A stretch of DNA of 9,035 nt. Origin: a candidate division NPL-UPA2 bacterium. GTDB taxonomy: Bacteria > Bacillota > UBA994. How positions within the stretch are numbered: the stretch's first letter is position 1; every line of letters begins with the position of its first letter. Positions 6,466-9,035 of the stretch are shown here, piece after piece. Made by a program: the position numbers and the translations under genes. Location of the stretch: the NCBI GenBank assembly GCA_018725205.1, contig QLUB01000079.1:1-9035 (forward strand). The letters are read 5' to 3'. The notes under the pieces were generated by a model that worked only from the letters and a program-made list of their open reading frames with translations, made no database searches and was not told the DNA's origin.

Positions 6466-7239
6466 ATGATTATTCCGGCTGTGAGACCAGCAGGTGCTGC
6501 TAAACACATTGTGTTGCGTATGGCAACCACTCCTTCAATCCCACAGGGCGCTGATTTAGCATCGGCCTTACGCCAACTCGGCCTATCTACTAGCCCCCGC
6601 CTGCAATTAATCGCCAAAGCCTTGCTTGGTTGGATGGTGCCACTACACCCTGACGCCATGCGCAAAATACTGGCTGACACCACAACGTTCTCCCCCGAAA
6701 AACTCGCCGCCTACCTTAACGCTCTCGGTTGGGGCAATTCGGTGGGCATAGACTACGAAGGGGCCGTAGCACGATTGGTAGCAAGCTTTCTGCTCGGTGA
6801 GGCGGCGGGAGAGGAAGTCCCCCTTGCCCTACGGCAAATTAATGATGCGGCGGCGTCACCGCTTTACCCCGATGTCAAAGTTGTGTGGTGGGAGAGAGGG
6901 GCGCATCACGGCGAGTTGTATGTAATGCGAGATGATGTAGCGCGACAGTTGCCATCAGAAAACATCCAAGTGGCAGTGCGGGTACAAACCATGCACTACG
7001 GCGAACTATGGCTAGCTTTTTCATATCGCACCGGGCAAATAGACCTTGTTTGCCACGCCAACGCTCCCGAACTGCTCCGGCACATAGAGGGCGGACGTGC
7101 AACTATCGCTGCCGCTATAGAAGTGGGTGGCGCAACTTTTGGCAATTTGCGTTGCCACACTGGCCTAGTGTTATCGGTGCTCGATGTTTTTCCTCCCGCA
7201 CCACTAGCAGGCTACACCGCCGTAGATCTTAAGGTGTAA
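6466..7239 (+). CDS. FliK-like (flagellar hook-length control related) protein, YlqG type
   Basis: A 257-residue protein. Residues 28-90 form a helical region (LASALRQLGLSTSPRLQLIAK-type start, then a PLHPDAMRKIL and FSPEKLAAYLNALG pattern) common in FliK-related proteins of Bacillota. Residues 136-255 look like a divergent Flg_hook (FliK C-terminal) domain, with strands at VAVRVQTMHYGELWLAFSY and IDLVCHANAPELLRHI. The best argument is position: the next gene is a free-standing FlhB C-terminal domain, the partner of FliK in flagellar export switching, and the same pair occurs as ylqG-ylqH in Bacillus. No signal peptide or membrane segment. ATG 6466 has AGGAGA seven bases upstream; ATG 6461 is too close to it. 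No flagellar structural gene lies in the window, so a flagellar role is uncertain. Confidence 0.7.
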   Translation: MIIPAVRPAGAAKHIVLRMATTPSIPQGADLASALRQLGLSTSPRLQLIAKALLGWMVPLHPDAMRKILADTTTFSPEKLAAYLNALGWGNSVGIDYEGAVARLVASFLLGEAAGEEVPLALRQINDAAASPLYPDVKVVWWERGAHHGELYVMRDDVARQLPSENIQVAVRVQTMHYGELWLAFSYRTGQIDLVCHANAPELLRHIEGGRATIAAAIEVGGATFGNLRCHTGLVLSVLDVFPPAPLAGYTAVDLKV

Positions 7240-7242
7240 TGC

Positions 7243-7515
7243 ATGGAGGAACAACGCAAGTTAGCTGCGGCGCTTTCATACGACCAACACAGCGGCGGAG
7301 CTCCTAAAGTGGTGGCAGCAGGCCGAGGAGAACTCGCCACGCGGATTGTCGACGCTGCCGCAGCTGCGGGGGTGCCGGTACATCACGACGCCGACTTAGC
7401 GCAGCTTTTGGTTGGACTTAAGCTAGAGGAAGAGATCCCGGTCGAACTTTACCGCGCCGTGGCAGGAGTGCTGGCGGTAATATTTTCGCTAGACAGGCGC
7501 GACGACAATTTGTAG
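7243..7515 (+). CDS. Free-standing FlhB C-terminal-domain protein (YlqH type)
   Basis: A 90-residue protein matching nearly the whole cytoplasmic domain of FlhB/YscU-type export switch proteins: AAALSYDQ (8-15), APKVVAAGRGELA (20-32), GVPVHHDADLAQLL (43-56), then EEEIPVELYRAVAGVLA (62-78). It lacks the membrane part and the NPTH autocleavage site, as expected for the cytosolic homologues that begin just after that site. In flagellar FlhB this domain controls the switch from hook to filament substrates together with FliK; the job of free-standing versions is not settled. It starts three bases after the FliK-like stop, with AAGGTG six bases upstream, so the two are co-transcribed. Confidence 0.9.
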   Translation: MEEQRKLAAALSYDQHSGGAPKVVAAGRGELATRIVDAAAAAGVPVHHDADLAQLLVGLKLEEEIPVELYRAVAGVLAVIFSLDRRDDNL

Positions 7516-7532
7516 GGGGCGTGGTAAGCGCA

Positions 7533-7868
7533 ATGAAAAAAGTAGCTACACTCAATCTAGAACAGGGCGGCCCCTCGGTCGAACATGCTCTTATGCACAT
7601 GAAAAACTCGCTTGCCACATATAAGCGGCAAGGGGTTAAAGCTGTGGTGATCATTCATGGCTGGGGCTCCTCGGGTGTCGGCGGCGCAATTCGTAGCGCA
7701 GTAAGAAATGCTCTACGCGGCGATGATCTGCGCGGCATCGTGCGCGCCTTTGTCGCCTGCGAAGAATGGTCGCACAAAAGGCGCGAGTTCATCGGTATGT
7801 GCAAAGCCCTCGAAGACGAACGCCACCTCGACGGCAACGAAGGCGTAACAGTGGTCGTGCTGCGCTAA
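7533..7868 (+). CDS. Small Smr-domain protein
   Basis: A 111-residue protein with the Smr (small MutS-related) fold. The core is VVIIHGWGSSGVGGAIRSA-type sequence, with HGWGSSGVGG at residues 42-51 and a following helix ending in LR, then RAFVACEEW (71-79). Smr domains are associated with nucleic acid nicking or binding. The canonical N-terminal LDLHG motif is replaced by LNLEQGGPSVEHAL (7-20), with no histidine; this matches a short single-domain subfamily I recall in Bacillota. Start choice is uncertain: GTG 7521 is in frame and adds four residues but lies almost against the AGGGGG sequence (7514-7519), so I prefer ATG 7533. It follows the FlhB-like gene closely and probably shares its transcript. 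Confidence 0.85.
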   Translation: MKKVATLNLEQGGPSVEHALMHMKNSLATYKRQGVKAVVIIHGWGSSGVGGAIRSAVRNALRGDDLRGIVRAFVACEEWSHKRREFIGMCKALEDERHLDGNEGVTVVVLR

Positions 7869-7908
7869 GAAGCAAAACGGAAGCAAAAGGGACGGAGCCT
7901 TTTGCTTC
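7869..7908 (+). repeat. Hairpin repeat, copy 1, upstream of the nitroreductase
   Basis: Immediately after the Smr stop codon come two tandem 11-base arms, GAAGCAAAACG (7869-7879) and GAAGCAAAAGG (7880-7890), then the loop GACGGAG (7891-7897) and the perfect complement CCTTTTGCTTC (7898-7908). The 11-pair stem is strong, but the following bases (ACAACC) are not a T-run, so it is not a standard intrinsic terminator. It matches copy 2 in reverse orientation across loop and arms. The GGGACGG-containing hairpin recalls REP-like repeats of clostridial genomes, from memory only. Confidence 0.8.
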
Positions 7909-7943
7909 ACAACCGCTATTCAACAAGCATTAAGGAGGTCCCC

Positions 7944-8516
7944 ATGCAAATCCTGCAGGCCATTTCCACGCGACGCAGCATCCGCAACTTTAAAAACCAG
8001 CACGTGGCGCGCGAGCTTATCGAGCAAGTTCTCATAGCGGGTGTTCTCGCGCCCTCGGGCAAGAACAGGCAACCGTGGCACTTTACCGTGCTCCTGGGAG
8101 AGAAGAAAACGACCTTGGTAGATATTCTCGAATCCACCGTCAGCCATCTAAAAGAGCAGGGGCTCCAGACTGGCAGTGCGGAGTGGACGGCCAAAGCCAT
8201 GCGGCAGGCCCCCGTGTGCATCGTGGTGCATAACCCCTACGCCTCGGCTGAAGACGACGACAACGGCGCAAATCGCTATTGGTCCCTAGTGGACACCCAA
8301 AGCATTGGGGCAGCGATACAAAACATGCTCCTCCAGGCGGAAGCGCTCAACTTAGGAACGCTGTGGATCTGCGACGTGTTCTATGCCGAGCAACAGATCA
8401 ACAATTTCCTCGGCCGCAACGACGAGATGATAGCTGCTATTGCACTAGGTTATGCCGATGCGGCCCCAGCGGCGCGACCCCGTAGAGCGTTTAGTGAGGT
8501 GACGACGTGGTTGTGA
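7944..8516 (+). CDS. Nitroreductase-family flavoprotein
   Basis: A 190-residue FMN-dependent oxidoreductase of the nitroreductase superfamily, expected to work as a cytoplasmic dimer reducing nitro compounds, quinones or similar substrates with NAD(P)H. FMN-contact motifs are present: STRRSIRNF (8-16), APSGKNRQPW (36-45), then the central DTQSIGAAIQNMLLQAEALN (117-136) leading to GTLW, and GYADAAPAARPRR near the end (169-181). Length is typical for the short group. The true substrate is unknown. I chose ATG 7944 because AAGGAGG (7932-7938) lies five bases upstream; a longer frame from TTG 7902 would start inside the hairpin repeat. The gene stands alone between two opposed repeats, and its stop codon TGA is part of copy 2. 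Confidence 0.93.
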   Translation: MQILQAISTRRSIRNFKNQHVARELIEQVLIAGVLAPSGKNRQPWHFTVLLGEKKTTLVDILESTVSHLKEQGLQTGSAEWTAKAMRQAPVCIVVHNPYASAEDDDNGANRYWSLVDTQSIGAAIQNMLLQAEALNLGTLWICDVFYAEQQINNFLGRNDEMIAAIALGYADAAPAARPRRAFSEVTTWL

Positions 8517-8565
8517 AGCAAAAGGCTCCGTCCCTTCTGCTTCTCTTCTGCTTCCCTTCTGCTTC
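8515..8565 (-). repeat. Hairpin repeat, copy 2, inverted, overlapping the nitroreductase stop
   Basis: GAAGCAAAAGG (8515-8525), loop CTCCGTC (8526-8532) and CCTTCTGCTTC (8533-8543) form an 11-base stem with one mismatch. Two more arm copies follow: TCTTCTGCTTC (8544-8554) and CCTTCTGCTTC (8555-8565). Read on the minus strand the order is three tandem arms, loop GACGGAG, closing arm: the same plan as copy 1 with one more arm. It lies between two converging genes and may end both transcripts. Confidence 0.8.
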
Positions 8566-8570
8566 ATGCT

Positions 8571-9035
8571 CTATGGTCTTTGCACCGTTAAAGTTACAGT
8601 ACCTCTACCGATATCAATGTCTTCTAGGTACCTCACGTCACCGCGCTTCTTGACCACAATGCGCCCGGCTAAAGGGTGAATCTGCATGTACTCCGGCACA
8701 CCGCGGGCGCGAATACCGGCGAGGGTGGCGGCCACACTCACTGGCACTATGCCGACACGCATACGTTTGATGTCTAGGACTACGTGTTCGCCTTCCGTGC
8801 GGGCGGCGAAGGTCATCTGCGGGCGCAGAGAAATGCGACCCACCCTAAGGTCGGTGCTGACGGTAGCTGTGTCCCCAGCGAAGCGCACGCTGCTGACGCT
8901 CGCCGATACAGCCGCTACATCGGCAAACAGCTCCCTCGCGCCCTCATTCATCAGTGCTACCGCCTCGCGCTCGGTGAAAATAATCCTTGCATCCCTGTCG
9001 CCCATTAGTGCCGCGAGAAAGGCAGCTAAACGTTC
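8571..9035 (-). CDS. Unidentified protein, C-terminal part, cut by window edge
   Basis: The frame stays open to base 9035 on the minus strand, adding ten residues (ERLAAFLAAL) before an internal methionine at 9005, so the gene most likely begins outside the window. The visible 154 residues start with a helix and an IIFTEREAVALMNEGARE segment, then alternate short strands: VRFAGDTATVSTDLRVG, MTFAARTEGEHVVLDIKRMRVG and a final GTVTLTVQR. The pattern of an early 'T-E-x-E-x-x-x-L-M-N' helix followed by amphipathic strands and a VGIVP turn resembles DUF2140 (YpmS) or DUF2993-like envelope lipid-binding-type domains; this is only a resemblance. Any signal peptide or membrane anchor would be in the missing part. 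The TAG stop lies six bases from the repeat at 8515-8565, converging with the nitroreductase gene. Confidence 0.75.
   Translation of the reverse strand, partial: ERLAAFLAALMGDRDARIIFTEREAVALMNEGARELFADVAAVSASVSSVRFAGDTATVSTDLRVGRISLRPQMTFAARTEGEHVVLDIKRMRVGIVPVSVAATLAGIRARGVPEYMQIHPLAGRIVVKKRGDVRYLEDIDIGRGTVTLTVQRP

Noticed and set aside
7880..7908. Standard rho-independent terminator after the Smr gene
   Set aside because: The stem is strong but no T-run follows on either strand's exit side, and the same unit recurs inverted downstream, so a repeat element is the better description.
7902..7943. Longer N-terminus of the nitroreductase from TTG 7902
   Set aside because: The added residues come from the hairpin repeat and leader, while ATG 7944 has an excellent AAGGAGG site and starts at the usual family position.
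7869..8565. Composite transposon or insertion sequence around the nitroreductase
   Set aside because: No transposase gene and no visible target-site duplication; the repeats are too short for insertion sequences. Kept only as an open question in the findings.
8533..8565. Start of a CRISPR array
   Set aside because: The repeated 11-base units are directly adjacent with no spacers and there are no cas genes.

Overview
The window looks like a stretch of chromosome from a Gram-positive-type bacterium, most likely a member of the Bacillota (Clostridia or a relative). Three things suggest this: a free-standing FlhB C-terminal domain beside a FliK-like protein (the ylqG-ylqH arrangement known from Bacillus and clostridia), a PspC/LiaF-type envelope operon, and strong AAGGAGG-type ribosome binding sites. 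Base composition is moderately GC-rich throughout and I saw no obvious compositional break. No rRNA, tRNA, CRISPR array, insertion sequence or transposase gene was seen. Genes are tightly packed; the only gene-free gaps above 100 bases are two divergent promoter regions (1886-2028 and 6281-6465).

Layout. (1) 1-1885, minus strand: a type IV (McrBC-type) restriction module. A complete McrB-like AAA+ NTPase is followed, with a 1-base TGATG overlap, by McrC, which runs off the left edge. (2) 2029-4021, plus strand: a three-gene operon joined by two ATGA overlaps, encoding a PspC-domain membrane protein, a LiaF-like membrane-anchored protein and a GNAT acetyltransferase; this is probably an envelope-stress unit. 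(3) 4023-6280, minus strand: leucyl aminopeptidase (pepA) followed, with a TAATG overlap, by exodeoxyribonuclease III (exoA). This unit converges on the GNAT gene with a single base between the stop codons. (4) 6466-7868, plus strand: a FliK-like protein, a free-standing FlhB C-terminal-domain protein and a small Smr-domain protein, in close succession. (5) 7944-8516, plus strand: a nitroreductase flanked by two copies of a hairpin repeat in opposite orientation. (6) 8571-9035, minus strand: the C-terminal part of an unidentified protein that continues past the right edge.

The most unusual structure is the repeat pair around the nitroreductase. Each copy is built from an 11-base arm (GAAGCAAAAGG), a 7-base asymmetric loop (GACGGAG) and the complementary arm, with extra tandem copies of the arm on the outer side. 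The two copies face each other across the gene, and the downstream one overlaps its stop codon. This looks like a REP-type or miniature mobile repeat, or a bidirectional transcript end. The McrB N-terminal domain, which I could not assign firmly, and a leader hairpin that can bury the ribosome binding site of the FliK-like gene are the next most interesting points. I did not find convincing evidence of a wholly new multi-gene system here.
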